From Roseburia_C sp900315735 (GTDB lineage Bacteria > Bacillota > Clostridia > Lachnospirales > Lachnospiraceae), in the NCBI GenBank assembly GCA_052118425.1, contig JBQKHF010000027.1: 42,315 bases of DNA. One strand, written 5' to 3'. The notes beneath the pieces were generated by a model. It ran no database searches and was not told the DNA's origin. It saw nothing but the letters and a program-made list of their open reading frames with translations. Made by a program: the position numbers and the translations under genes. Shown here piece after piece: positions 32,730-40,595 of this stretch (within the stretch, counting starts at the first letter, position 1; every line of letters begins with the position of its first letter).

Positions 32730-34198
32730 GTGATAAGTTCCTCGATTTCTTTTCTTAAAGTATCATCATAAATGCCATCTTTTTCTTTCTCACTCTGCGG
32801 CAGTTCATCAAACGGCACCAGAAGATGATGTTTCCGGTTGGCATTGTCCCGCTCTTTCGCATAACTCCAGCGGTTATAATAATGATAGCGGCACCATCTG
32901 ATATGTTCCATCCGCCAGATGGTTTCCTCCTCTGCACCTTCATCTAACCGCTTCCGTTCAATCCAGTAGAAGTCTGCTCTTGCTATATTGGAGCCCTTTT
33001 TAAAGCCGTCTAATTTATTCCATTCCTCTTCGATTTTTTCTTCATAATCTGATGGTAAAGAAGCGTTGGCATATCGCAGGCAGTAGTCATAATTTACTAA
33101 TTTTGCCTGACGGTACAGCCTTTCATTCTTAATATTATCTTCTGTCAAAATCTCTGTCGCATCACCAAAGGTATAAAGATTCGGTGCCTGAAAGAAACCG
33201 GTAAAATCTTCTCCTGCATTGTAGCAGTGGATGGAAAGCTGTGCATTTTCATGCAACAGATTCTGCAATACCGACAGCGTCGTTTCCTCTTTCAGTCCGT
33301 CTGCAATAATGATACGGTTCATTTCCGCAAAACAATGCATGCTCTCTTTATAGTCTTCTTTATGTACTACTACGATATCTTCATTTTCAAATAACAGCGT
33401 CTCTAAAAAGTCTGTCTCTACAACATCTGCTCCCCAGACATGATATTCTATTTTCTGATTTAAATCATAAATGTTATTTAAAAAGCCATATTTGAAAATG
33501 GCTCTTCCCATATTGCCATAGCCGATGATTGCAATTTTATAAATCTGTTTTTCTCCTGTTCCGATTCCGTCTTTGTGATGGAAAATTTCCTCATAGAGAT
33601 GATTCTCTTTCCAGTATTTACGGGCAATCAAATCATAGACCTGGAAGAAATGTACATTTTTATCGGAAGATGAATTCAATAAAAAGGAATCTATCTGGTT
33701 TAATGCAAGAAATACTCTGCTATCTTTCATTTTCTCTTTATTATACTCATAGAAATTAAGATTCTTCTGGTCATCGGAAAACATGATAATGTGATCATGG
33801 GTTTTCTCCGCATCCTCTAAATCTGGATCACTTTTTAAATAGCCATGCTTTAATGTTTCTGCCAGCTGCTCGCCCCATGGCGTATCAGAATAAACGGTAG
33901 TAGAATCCTTCCATCTTCTTGCCCACCAGTGTGCAAGGTTTCCGAACAATGCACTTACCACACTGATGATAACACTGGTTGTCACGATAATTGCCAGCAC
34001 TTCTGCGGTGAGAATCCATGCATTGGCATTGTCTGCCACCGGATTTACAAAATAAAGTGCCGCAGATGCATACAACGCTTCCACTACCGGTAATTTCTCG
34101 CATCCGGCTCCACCGTCTGCCCAGAAATAACCGATGAATGCCAGTACAAAAGGCACCCAGAAAAACCATTTTATTATTTTTTCTATTTTCGCTATCAT
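32717..34198 (-). CDS. Channel-like membrane protein with TrkA-N-like and RyR domains
   Basis: A 493-residue protein. Two hydrophobic helices (about 10-27 and 62-85) flank a short amphipathic segment near 38-55, reminiscent of a 2-TM channel, though no TxGYG filter is seen. A soluble region follows with a Rossmann nucleotide loop IAIIGYGNMGRAI (GxGxxG at 226-231), like the TrkA-N/RCK domain. An earlier segment (110-195) may be another such domain. Residues 430-493 match the RyR repeat domain (EHIRWCRYHYYNRW, YAKERDNANRKHHLLVPFDE). RyR domains in bacteria are proposed ligand sensors. AAGGAG precedes the start. The 3' end overlaps cbiP by 13 bases. A gated ion channel or conflict-system effector is an inference. 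Confidence 0.8.
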   Translation of the reverse strand: MIAKIEKIIKWFFWVPFVLAFIGYFWADGGAGCEKLPVVEALYASAALYFVNPVADNANAWILTAEVLAIIVTTSVIISVVSALFGNLAHWWARRWKDSTTVYSDTPWGEQLAETLKHGYLKSDPDLEDAEKTHDHIIMFSDDQKNLNFYEYNKEKMKDSRVFLALNQIDSFLLNSSSDKNVHFFQVYDLIARKYWKENHLYEEIFHHKDGIGTGEKQIYKIAIIGYGNMGRAIFKYGFLNNIYDLNQKIEYHVWGADVVETDFLETLLFENEDIVVVHKEDYKESMHCFAEMNRIIIADGLKEETTLSVLQNLLHENAQLSIHCYNAGEDFTGFFQAPNLYTFGDATEILTEDNIKNERLYRQAKLVNYDYCLRYANASLPSDYEEKIEEEWNKLDGFKKGSNIARADFYWIERKRLDEGAEEETIWRMEHIRWCRYHYYNRWSYAKERDNANRKHHLLVPFDELPQSEKEKDGIYDDTLRKEIEELITWQK

Positions 34199-34236
34199 GT
34201 GTTAATCTCCTTGTAAATTTATTAAATCTGCTTTTA

Positions 34237-34264
34237 TTGACAGTTCCTGTTCTTCGATTATAAT
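34237..34264 (+). promoter_or_regulatory. Promoter of the GNAT gene
   Basis: TTGACA (34237-34242), a 16-bp spacer and TATAAT (34259-34264). The -10 lies within ATTATAAT, which reads as TATAAT on both strands, so the RyR gene could share it, although its -35 is weak. Confidence 0.68.
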
Positions 34265-34295
34265 ATATGTAAATTCAAACCTTAAGGAGGTACTT

Positions 34296-34976
34296 ATGTT
34301 ATTAGACCAGCTTTCGCTTTGCTCACCAGATTATGCTCATATCAATGCGATTCTTTCCGGTTCCTATGAAACGATTTTAAATACGAACAATGCCTTGATT
34401 CTGTATTCGAATATCAGTCATGTTTACGCCGTAGAAACCACCAACATCTGTGAGTCTCTTTTGCAAAAGCTTTATCAGTTATCTCCCCGGTTACTTGAAA
34501 CCACCAATGAAACGCTTTTCCAACAGCTATCCTGTCAAAATCAGCTTCCATTTGAACATAAATATAAATGTCTTCAATTTACATTTCCGGATATTGCAGG
34601 AAAGGACTCTCACTTAGAACCGCTTCATTCTGCCGACCTTCCTTATGTCATTGACACTTACGAAAGTGAAGCTTATATCCGCCAGCTCTTTTCCCACAAC
34701 CGTCTGATGGGATATTATGTAAACTCCGTTCTGATTGGTTATATTGCACATCATATTGACGGAAGTATCGGTGCCCTGTATGTAAAACCGGAGTACCGCA
34801 ACAAAGGATATGCTTCTGCGATTGTAAAAGCTGCACTTTCTGCTTTTGCTGATTCGCCGCTTTTCTCACAGGTTATTGAAGATAATACTGCTTCTATCCG
34901 GTTACATGAAGCACTTCATGCTGCCAAATCTGATGTTAAAATCTGCTGGCTCTATGATGACGGATTTTCTTTTTAA
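34296..34976 (+). CDS. GNAT-family N-acetyltransferase
   Basis: A 226-residue protein with a C-terminal GNAT acetyl-CoA domain (about 105-215). The acetyl-CoA loop is in LYVKPEYRNKGYASAIVKAA (R/QxxGxG/A type). The N-terminal 100 residues are variable and probably form the substrate side. AAGGAGG precedes the start. It lies between the RyR and TIR genes on the opposite strand, its stop overlapping the TIR gene stop by 4 bases. It may be part of the same locus or an unrelated insertion; the substrate is unknown. Confidence 0.82.
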   Translation: MLLDQLSLCSPDYAHINAILSGSYETILNTNNALILYSNISHVYAVETTNICESLLQKLYQLSPRLLETTNETLFQQLSCQNQLPFEHKYKCLQFTFPDIAGKDSHLEPLHSADLPYVIDTYESEAYIRQLFSHNRLMGYYVNSVLIGYIAHHIDGSIGALYVKPEYRNKGYASAIVKAALSAFADSPLFSQVIEDNTASIRLHEALHAAKSDVKICWLYDDGFSF

Positions 34977-36382
34977 TAAAGTTCTTCGTCTTCTACAAAT
35001 ACACCATAGCCTGCCACATATCCTGCCCGGAAATAAAATTCTGGCGAACAGAAGAGGCTTTCCACATCATCATAATATTCTAACAGCCAGTTATATGCAT
35101 CCACATATTTCTGATAGTTGGAATTTCGCCGGTTCTCTTCCGTATCCTCCGCCAGAGCTCGAAGCTCCGGTATCAGATAGGAAAAATAGTTATCGCACAT
35201 GGCATGCTGAAATCCCGCTTTATGGTTTGCCGTGGTTACGATTTCATCGGAAATGTATACCTTATCCGCACCGGCTCTCTTTAAAAATGTATATATCTTT
35301 TTACCGGTATGGCGGTTTCCCGCACCATCGTCTAAGATTAAAAATTCCTTCAGCTTCTTTATCAGTCCCTTATCATCCGGATATGCATCGACATAATCAT
35401 CATCCAATTCCCGGATATATATAATGCCGCCTTCCGGATTCAGTAAATGTGATAATCTTCTTAAAGTTTTTTCCGGTTCCGGTAAATCCTTTAAAATCAG
35501 GGTCAAATCAATAATGTCGAAACCATTTAAGTTATTTTTGCGCATCAAATCTTCTATCTGCTCAATGTATTCTTCGCCTTCAAACTCATCTGCAATAAAA
35601 TGTCCCTCTCCGAAGGTCTCATTCGCTTCCTGCAAAAGTCCGCGATAAGTTACACCATATACATCCCCGATTTCAACCGGCAATGACCGCTCGCCGTTTT
35701 TTCTCGGGCGAAGTCTGTACTTTGACTGATAAGTTGAAATGTCATATGCCTTATACACCAGCAGATTTAATTTTTCCCTCTCATCAAATAAATGCTCTTT
35801 TGTAATTGCCTGCTCCAAAATCTTCCAGTCCAGGCTCCGGCAAACCGTATGGTCCGATTTAATCCAGAGAAAATCTTCATCTACCATTTCATGGGTGGAG
35901 TACCAGGAATTATTTACCACCTGCTTCTTTAAGGAAAATTTTCCACCACTTTGATTTTTCATATTATCCAGCAAGGTTGCAAAAAATGCTTCCGTTACTT
36001 TCTCCCCGGCATTACGGAAGGTAAAGAAATTAAATGTCTTAAACGGCTTTATCTCCTGCGCTTCGTGGTCCCAGTCAACTTCATCATGATTATAATTCTC
36101 TCCTGCGATTGCCAGAACATTTTTGCCTTTTTCCAATGCATAGAGAATTTCTTTTCTGACATAATCTTCTTCCCCCTTGCGTTCCACAAAGTAGCCCGGT
36201 GTAAGAATCATCAGAAAATTCGGTGCATTATCAATATTTCTTTCTATCTTCTCAATAAAATCTTCATTGTGGATATTACTTGCATCAAAAAAGCAGTCTA
36301 CTCCCAGCTTATTCAATCTGGTTTCTATCAATGCTGCAAGATTTGATCCGGTATCTCTTCTGTAACTTATAAATACATCCAT
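34973..36382 (-). CDS. TIR-domain protein with a methyltransferase-like C-terminal region
   Basis: A 469-residue protein. Residues 1-135 are a TIR domain: VFISYRRDTGSNLAALIETR at the start, FFDASNIHNEDF as the box-2-like part, and EEDYVRKEILYALEKGKNVL with Glu78 as the likely NADase Glu. From about 255 to 400 there is a methyltransferase-like pattern (FDIIDLTLILKDLPEPEKTL, then LSHLLNPEGGIIYIRE), but the SAM-binding GxGxG motif is missing. The end is rich in acidic and aromatic residues. TIR domains of bacteria break NAD+ into signalling nucleotides in several anti-phage systems (family knowledge). AAGGGG precedes the ATG. The partner could be the RyR membrane protein nearby; that link is inferred. 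Confidence 0.85.
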   Translation of the reverse strand: MDVFISYRRDTGSNLAALIETRLNKLGVDCFFDASNIHNEDFIEKIERNIDNAPNFLMILTPGYFVERKGEEDYVRKEILYALEKGKNVLAIAGENYNHDEVDWDHEAQEIKPFKTFNFFTFRNAGEKVTEAFFATLLDNMKNQSGGKFSLKKQVVNNSWYSTHEMVDEDFLWIKSDHTVCRSLDWKILEQAITKEHLFDEREKLNLLVYKAYDISTYQSKYRLRPRKNGERSLPVEIGDVYGVTYRGLLQEANETFGEGHFIADEFEGEEYIEQIEDLMRKNNLNGFDIIDLTLILKDLPEPEKTLRRLSHLLNPEGGIIYIRELDDDYVDAYPDDKGLIKKLKEFLILDDGAGNRHTGKKIYTFLKRAGADKVYISDEIVTTANHKAGFQHAMCDNYFSYLIPELRALAEDTEENRRNSNYQKYVDAYNWLLEYYDDVESLFCSPEFYFRAGYVAGYGVFVEDEELY

Positions 36383-36418
36383 AGACGTTCCCCTTTTACG
36401 GTCTTTTCTTTTGCTTTT

Positions 36419-36802
36419 TTATCTTGCTTCCAGTCCCTGAAGCAGTACCACATAACATGCGAAGTCTCCGATTCGTTTTCTTTCTTCCCCTAACAAATCA
36501 TCCCAGTCATTGCCCAGCTTATGCTCATACATATAAACGGACAGTTTGTTTTTCGCACTGATTACAAGATTATGGCAGCGGGTGCGCTCTGCGTCTGCCT
36601 GTCCCTTCTCAGCCAGCGATTTCTGGTTCCATCCGTTTCTGATTTGCACATAGTCTACTGCACATTTCAAAAAACGGTCTATGAGTTCCCTGCAGGCTGC
36701 ATCCGCTTCCCCCTGCCCTGCAATCTGATTCCAGATTTGCATGGCTTCTTCAAAGGGCAGTGCCGTCTCCTGCTTTAAGTACTCTTTGTATGTTGTATAC
36801 AT
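36419..36802 (-). CDS. DUF3232-like small protein
   Basis: A 127-residue, helical, cytoplasmic protein. The pattern RNGWNQKSLAEKGQADAERT ... HNLVISAKNKLSVYM ... WDDLLGEERKRIGDFACYVV resembles the DUF3232 family of Clostridia, of unknown function. The recognition is by memory of the pattern and is moderate. GGAGGA lies 6 bases before the start. It lies 36 bases upstream of the TIR gene on the same strand, so the two are probably cotranscribed. Confidence 0.68.
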   Translation of the reverse strand: MYTTYKEYLKQETALPFEEAMQIWNQIAGQGEADAACRELIDRFLKCAVDYVQIRNGWNQKSLAEKGQADAERTRCHNLVISAKNKLSVYMYEHKLGNDWDDLLGEERKRIGDFACYVVLLQGLEAR

Positions 36803-36927
36803 TGGGTGTCCTCCGCATATTTTATCTTAATAGATATATTGTATAACATTCCTTGTTTTTAGGAAAGATACTTTCCCTTTTGTTTTGTGATTCTGCTTTT
36901 TCATAAACAGCACTGTTATGATAGCAG

Positions 36928-36961
36928 AAAAAACCAGGGGGCATGATATGCCTCCTGGTTT
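36928..36961 (-). terminator. Intrinsic terminator after the 36974-38092 gene
   Basis: AAACCAGGGGGCAT (36931-36944) pairs with ATGCCTCCTGGTTT (36948-36961). On the minus strand the stem is followed by TTTTTTCTGC (36933 leftward). It ends the leftward hypothetical-protein cluster. Confidence 0.8.
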
Positions 36962-36973
36962 ATATTATTTTTA

Positions 36974-38092
36974 TTATTCATTTCTATCAAAGCCTGCACC
37001 AAACGAAGAAGTTGTACCCATTACCTGTGCCACAACATTCTCTGTAAGACTTTTTATATCCGTGCCGGTTGCAAATATACGTCTGTCTTCCTGACTTTTC
37101 TTTGTCTGCTCTTTTCTTTCCGCCCTGCGTTCTGCAAGTCTCTTTTCATTTGCTTTCTTTTCCTCGGCTTTTCTTTCTTCGTCAGCCTTTTTCTGTTCAT
37201 CACTTGGTCCTGTACTCACCATGGAACCCATATTGCCATCTTCATCGATCCATACCTGACGATACTTGACTTCGCTGCCAGTCATTGCTTTAATCATTGA
37301 GTCAGCCCATTTGTCTAATGCAGGAATTTTTGACAACATATTTTCATACTTTGCGGCAACCGCAGGATTATTCTTCATCTTATTTAAAATCTCCGGAGCA
37401 ATCCGCACATCTGTCTTTCCGATTCGATTGGCTGTCTTTACATTTTTATCCGGTTTTCCTGCTGTAATATTTATTTGAGGATTTTTGTCCTGCAATCTTT
37501 TTTCATAATCTGCAACCATCGAAGGTTTCTTCTTCACTGCGCTTTCATACCAATTCACAAGATATTTTAACGAGTTAAGCTGTCTGTCTTCGTTGCTGCT
37601 CTCTTTACTGATTTTCTGATATTCTTCGTATGCACTGCTGTCCATTGTCTGCATCATATCAAGCACATTGGTAGTTTGCACAAGATTGCTGCCATGTCCA
37701 AGATAACTGGCGCCCTCTGTTTCGGAAGCTGCCGGAAGATTTATGGACTTATCCACCTGCGTGATTTCTTTTTGAAATTCTGCACTTCTCGCTTCTAACG
37801 CATCCCGCTGTTCTTTGGTCATGCTGTTATCCACTGCGTTTTTTCCGTCTTCCACAAGCGCCGCCATTCCATCCCCCGAAAATTCTACAATGACAGCATC
37901 CCCATACTGTGAGCATATGTCCTTCATTGCCTTTAATGTTTCTTCCTTCGACATTTTATCCATAACCTTGTTGCCATGTTCATCCGTTGTATTGAATTCA
38001 TATTTTACAAGGGTATCTTTCTTATATGCACCATTCCCATAGGACGGAATATTGGTTGTTCCTCTATAAAATCTGCTATAATCAATATTCAT
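36974..38092 (-). CDS. DUF6033-like protein of unknown function
   Basis: A 372-residue hydrophilic protein without a signal peptide or membrane segment. It starts MNIDYSRFYRGTTNIPSYG, has a central helical region, and has a highly charged Glu/Lys/Arg coiled-coil stretch near 300-345 (KKADEERKAEEKKANEKR). It resembles the DUF6033 group common in Lachnospiraceae; the match is from memory. The last gene of a leftward cluster (39704-36974), it is followed by a clear terminator. No function can be assigned. Confidence 0.72.
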   Translation of the reverse strand: MNIDYSRFYRGTTNIPSYGNGAYKKDTLVKYEFNTTDEHGNKVMDKMSKEETLKAMKDICSQYGDAVIVEFSGDGMAALVEDGKNAVDNSMTKEQRDALEARSAEFQKEITQVDKSINLPAASETEGASYLGHGSNLVQTTNVLDMMQTMDSSAYEEYQKISKESSNEDRQLNSLKYLVNWYESAVKKKPSMVADYEKRLQDKNPQINITAGKPDKNVKTANRIGKTDVRIAPEILNKMKNNPAVAAKYENMLSKIPALDKWADSMIKAMTGSEVKYRQVWIDEDGNMGSMVSTGPSDEQKKADEERKAEEKKANEKRLAERRAERKEQTKKSQEDRRIFATGTDIKSLTENVVAQVMGTTSSFGAGFDRNE

Positions 38093-38120
38093 TTTCTACG
38101 CCCTCCTCTCTGCCTGATAT

Positions 38121-38567
38121 TTATATCGGATTTTCTCGCAATTTTTTAATAAGCATTTCTGTCGCATTCGGCTCATTGGCTTCCCGAAGTATTGTTTCTT
38201 TCCTTCGTTTCTGCTCTTCTGCTTTCACGCCATCATACCATTTCCGTACTCTGTTCTGCCATTCTGTCTGTCCTTTGCCATAGCCATGCTCCATATCAAT
38301 ATCGCACAAATACCCGTTTTTATAATCCAGGGACAGATTACAGTCTGTGCTCTTATCCCAGCCATTTTCTGCAATTCTGTCATATGCTGCTTTGTATCCG
38401 CCCAGACCGGAAGCATCTGTCTTGTTTTCTGCTGCTAATTCCTCATATTTCTTCTCAAGAACACTCCACAGTTCTTCTCCATCCGGTGTGTAATATTTTC
38501 CATTCCGGTTTTCCAGTTTCCGAAGGTCTAAACCTGTCAGCTTATCCACCAAATGATACAATTCCAT
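38121..38567 (-). CDS. Hypothetical protein, cluster member
   Basis: A 148-residue hydrophilic protein, no family recognised. Features are TPDGEELWSVLEKKYEELAA, a short helical middle, and CNLSLDYKNGYLCDID. Its start overlaps the preceding fragment by 26 bases and has no clear ribosome site. Either translation is coupled or the true gene begins upstream through another frameshift. It ends 29 bases before the DUF6033-like gene. Confidence 0.62.
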   Translation of the reverse strand: MELYHLVDKLTGLDLRKLENRNGKYYTPDGEELWSVLEKKYEELAAENKTDASGLGGYKAAYDRIAENGWDKSTDCNLSLDYKNGYLCDIDMEHGYGKGQTEWQNRVRKWYDGVKAEEQKRRKETILREANEPNATEMLIKKLRENPI

Positions 38568-38748
38568 TTTTACGAAACAGACGATTTACTACATCATTTA
38601 CCGCATCACGGGTTTCCTGATTGTATTCCATTTCCCTGACAAATATGTTGCTTCCACCAAATTCTTCCATATCCGCAGGATCATATAAACAATGAATTTC
38701 ATCTCCCTGCAAAATATTCGTTTCATTTTCCACGCAGATTTTTCGTTC
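38542..38748 (-). pseudogene. Frameshifted 3' part of the cluster gene starting at 39038
   Basis: This open stretch has no ribosome site, and its only nearby start is a GTG at 38733. Read through, it gives GLTNAERKICVENETNIL, continuing naturally after EEDYF of the upstream frame if one T is added to the TTTT run near 38764 (minus strand). It seems to be the second half of one gene of about 165 codons, broken by a one-base deletion or sequencing error. Confidence 0.6.
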
Positions 38749-38756
38749 CGCATTGG

Positions 38757-39038
38757 TCAGTCCGGAAAATAATCTTCTTCGGATTCCTTATAATCTGATG
38801 ACGGCATACTATTTCTTTTTATGATGTCATTATAATTCTCACTTGGAATTTCTAATCTGGTAATCCCTTTTGCGCCCAATTCATAATAAGATTTTGCATC
38901 CGCTGACAATTCATAATTATCACCGAGATATGACTTTCTTACTTTCTCATTTTCTTTTTCTGAACCACCAATCACATAACTTTTGGAAGGATCTGTCCGG
39001 CAGATATTTATCCAGCCGATATTACTTTGTATCTTCAT
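38757..39038 (-). CDS. Hypothetical protein, probable 5' part of a frameshifted gene
   Basis: A 93-residue fragment starting MKIQSNIGWINIC, with GGGAGAA upstream of the ATG. It ends at a TGA directly after SEEDYFPD, and the alternate frame continues with a plausible protein (see 38542-38748). No family was recognised. It follows the 39056-39610 gene by 17 bases, so the two are likely in one transcript. Confidence 0.62.
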   Translation of the reverse strand: MKIQSNIGWINICRTDPSKSYVIGGSEKENEKVRKSYLGDNYELSADAKSYYELGAKGITRLEIPSENYNDIIKRNSMPSSDYKESEEDYFPD

Positions 39039-39055
39039 AAAATTATTCTCCCGTT

Positions 39056-39610
39056 TTAGATGCCTGATTTGTACTTACTGTTCGCACTTGTCAAATTAAG
39101 ATAAGTATCCATACTTTTCATCCAAAGCAATGATAAATCAAACTTTCCTAATTTCTTTAAATCTTCTATACTTTCTTTAAACATTGAGATAAAATCTCTT
39201 CTGTCATTAAGTCCCATATTACCAGCTTCAAGCGGCAAAGACGTAAATCCTCCCTGCTTCTGTACTTTGTAATGTGTCTCCAATGCACGCATTTCGACTA
39301 CTGTAGCATTTGATGGATTAACGTCATTGATATAAATTCTTTGTTCAAACTCTTTTCCATTTTCATCCACACCTTTTGCTAACATCACAGGATTTTCATC
39401 TGTCGAATCATCCGCATATTTAAGGCAATAAGAAAGACCTGTGCCATTACCTCCTGTCCATAACATATTATCTGTTGTGAATATCTGGTATACCTTTGGT
39501 GTTTCAACTGTATAAAATGTTCTTTCCGCAGATGCAGGGGCGTTCATACTATCGCCTTTTTGTTGACCGTACAATGAAGATACGGTATTTAGTTCAAAAC
39601 CAACGTGCAT
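39056..39610 (-). CDS. Hypothetical protein, cluster member
   Basis: A 184-residue protein with no signal peptide. The C-terminal half (IYINDVNPSNATVVEMRALE ... DRRDFISMFKESIEDLKKLG) recalls a Lachnospiraceae-specific family seen with DUF6033-like genes; the name is not certain. The start at 39610 follows TTGGAGGA by 6 bases. A longer TTG reading from 39745 has no ribosome site and was not used. Function is unknown. Confidence 0.65.
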   Translation of the reverse strand: MHVGFELNTVSSLYGQQKGDSMNAPASAERTFYTVETPKVYQIFTTDNMLWTGGNGTGLSYCLKYADDSTDENPVMLAKGVDENGKEFEQRIYINDVNPSNATVVEMRALETHYKVQKQGGFTSLPLEAGNMGLNDRRDFISMFKESIEDLKKLGKFDLSLLWMKSMDTYLNLTSANSKYKSGI

Positions 39611-39704
39611 ACTTCGTTCCTCCAAGCAGCTTAAAAGTTTCTCTGTCTCTTTTATCGGATAAAACAATCGTAATTCTTTTCTTCCTCTCATCCCCATAAA
39701 CCAT
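39594..39704 (-). CDS. Possible 36-residue leader peptide
   Basis: A short basic reading frame starting MVYGDERKKRITIVL, with GAGGTGA 7 bases upstream. Its 3' end overlaps the start of the 39056-39610 gene by 17 bases, so it might couple translation. It is not proven to be a gene; an alternative is that it is leftover of a longer N-terminus. Confidence 0.35.
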   Translation of the reverse strand: MVYGDERKKRITIVLSDKRDRETFKLLGGTKYARWF

Positions 39705-39862
39705 ATAGGCTTCACCTCGCGTAATGTAAAAGCACTGTATCTCAATTTTCTTGAAATACAATGCTTTTCTTTCTATGCTTCTATGTATTATATCGGTATT
39801 TATGGCGGATATTATTATAATGCAGTTTTTATATTTATTAACTACTATTATGGAGATGTCCA

Positions 39863-39899
39863 TTGACCATATAACAAAATTTATGTATAATTTTGTTAT
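39863..39899 (+). promoter_or_regulatory. Toxin-antitoxin promoter with overlapping operator
   Basis: TTGACC (39863-39868), a 17-bp spacer and TATAAT (39886-39891) form the promoter. The perfect 11-bp inverted repeat ATAACAAAATT (39871-39881) / AATTTTGTTAT (39889-39899) covers the spacer and the -10. Binding of the antitoxin complex there should block transcription. Confidence 0.78.
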
Positions 39900-39918
39900 C
39901 AAACAGGGAGGTGTTTTT

Positions 39919-40182
39919 ATGCCAATAATTAAATCAAGTGCTGATTTAAGGAATAATTACAATGAAATTTCTACATTTTGTCATAATTATCCTGAACCGG
40001 TTTTCATTACGAAGAATGGAAAAGGTGACCTTGCTGTCATGAGTATTGAAACCTACGAAGAACTGACCAGCCGCTTTGAACTTTACAGTCAGATTAAGGA
40101 AGGAATAGACGATATTGCCACAGGCAATACCAGACCATTTTCCGAAGCTATTTCTGATATCAGGAGCCGCCGCAGTCAATGA
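39919..40182 (+). CDS. Phd/YefM-family antitoxin
   Basis: An 87-residue antitoxin. SSADLRNNYNEISTFCHNYP and ITKNGKGDLAVMSIETYEEL match the Phd/YefM N-terminal DNA-binding fold. The C-terminal tail should wrap the toxin. The start at 39919 follows GGGAGG; longer readings upstream cross the promoter. The ATGA overlap with the toxin gene indicates coupled translation. It should bind the operator at 39871-39899. Confidence 0.88.
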   Translation: MPIIKSSADLRNNYNEISTFCHNYPEPVFITKNGKGDLAVMSIETYEELTSRFELYSQIKEGIDDIATGNTRPFSEAISDIRSRRSQ

Positions 40183-40511
40183 GCTATCAGGTTTATATCA
40201 CTTCCACCGCAGAACATGATATTATACGTGCTACGGATTACATCGAATTTACCCTCAAAAATCCTGATGCCGCAGATAATCTGTTAGATGCTGCGACTGA
40301 GCGGATAGGCTCATTAGCCGACCTGCCACAGAAATTCCATCTGGTAGATGATCCAATATTGGCAAGCTGGGGGATTCGTTTTGTAATAATCAATCATTAT
40401 CTTGCCTTTTATACGATTGATGAAGAAAAGCAGACTGTATTCATAGTCCGTTTTCTCTATCAGAAAAGCAACTGGACTTCCATTCTTCGACAAGGATTTC
40501 CCCTCGTTTAA
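40179..40511 (+). CDS. RelE/ParE-family toxin
   Basis: A 110-residue toxin of the RelE/ParE fold. SYQVYITSTAEHDIIRATDYI at the start is the typical N-terminal helix pair; FIVRFLYQKSNW near the end is the final beta strand with the usual Arg. ParE-type members poison DNA gyrase and RelE-type ones cut mRNA; the sequence favours ParE slightly but not decisively. It overlaps the antitoxin gene by 4 bases and is followed by a terminator. Confidence 0.85.
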   Translation: MSYQVYITSTAEHDIIRATDYIEFTLKNPDAADNLLDAATERIGSLADLPQKFHLVDDPILASWGIRFVIINHYLAFYTIDEEKQTVFIVRFLYQKSNWTSILRQGFPLV

Positions 40512-40547
40512 GGAATCTGTTTTTATGCAGGTTCCTTTTATTTTTCC
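40511..40547 (+). terminator. Terminator of the toxin-antitoxin operon
   Basis: AAGGAATCTG (40511-40520) pairs with CAGGTTCCTT (40529-40538) with one G-T wobble, followed by TTATTTTT-type sequence. It begins at the last base of the toxin stop codon. Confidence 0.75.
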
Positions 40548-40595
40548 AATATATATCATGAGCAAAATTTACTCATAATTAACATTTGCTACTCA

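Noticed and set aside
39705..39902. Long reading frame of 102 codons on the minus strand ending at 39594
   Set aside because: Its 5' part crosses the toxin-antitoxin promoter and operator, is AT-rich, and lacks a ribosome site. Only the last 36 codons are listed, at low confidence.
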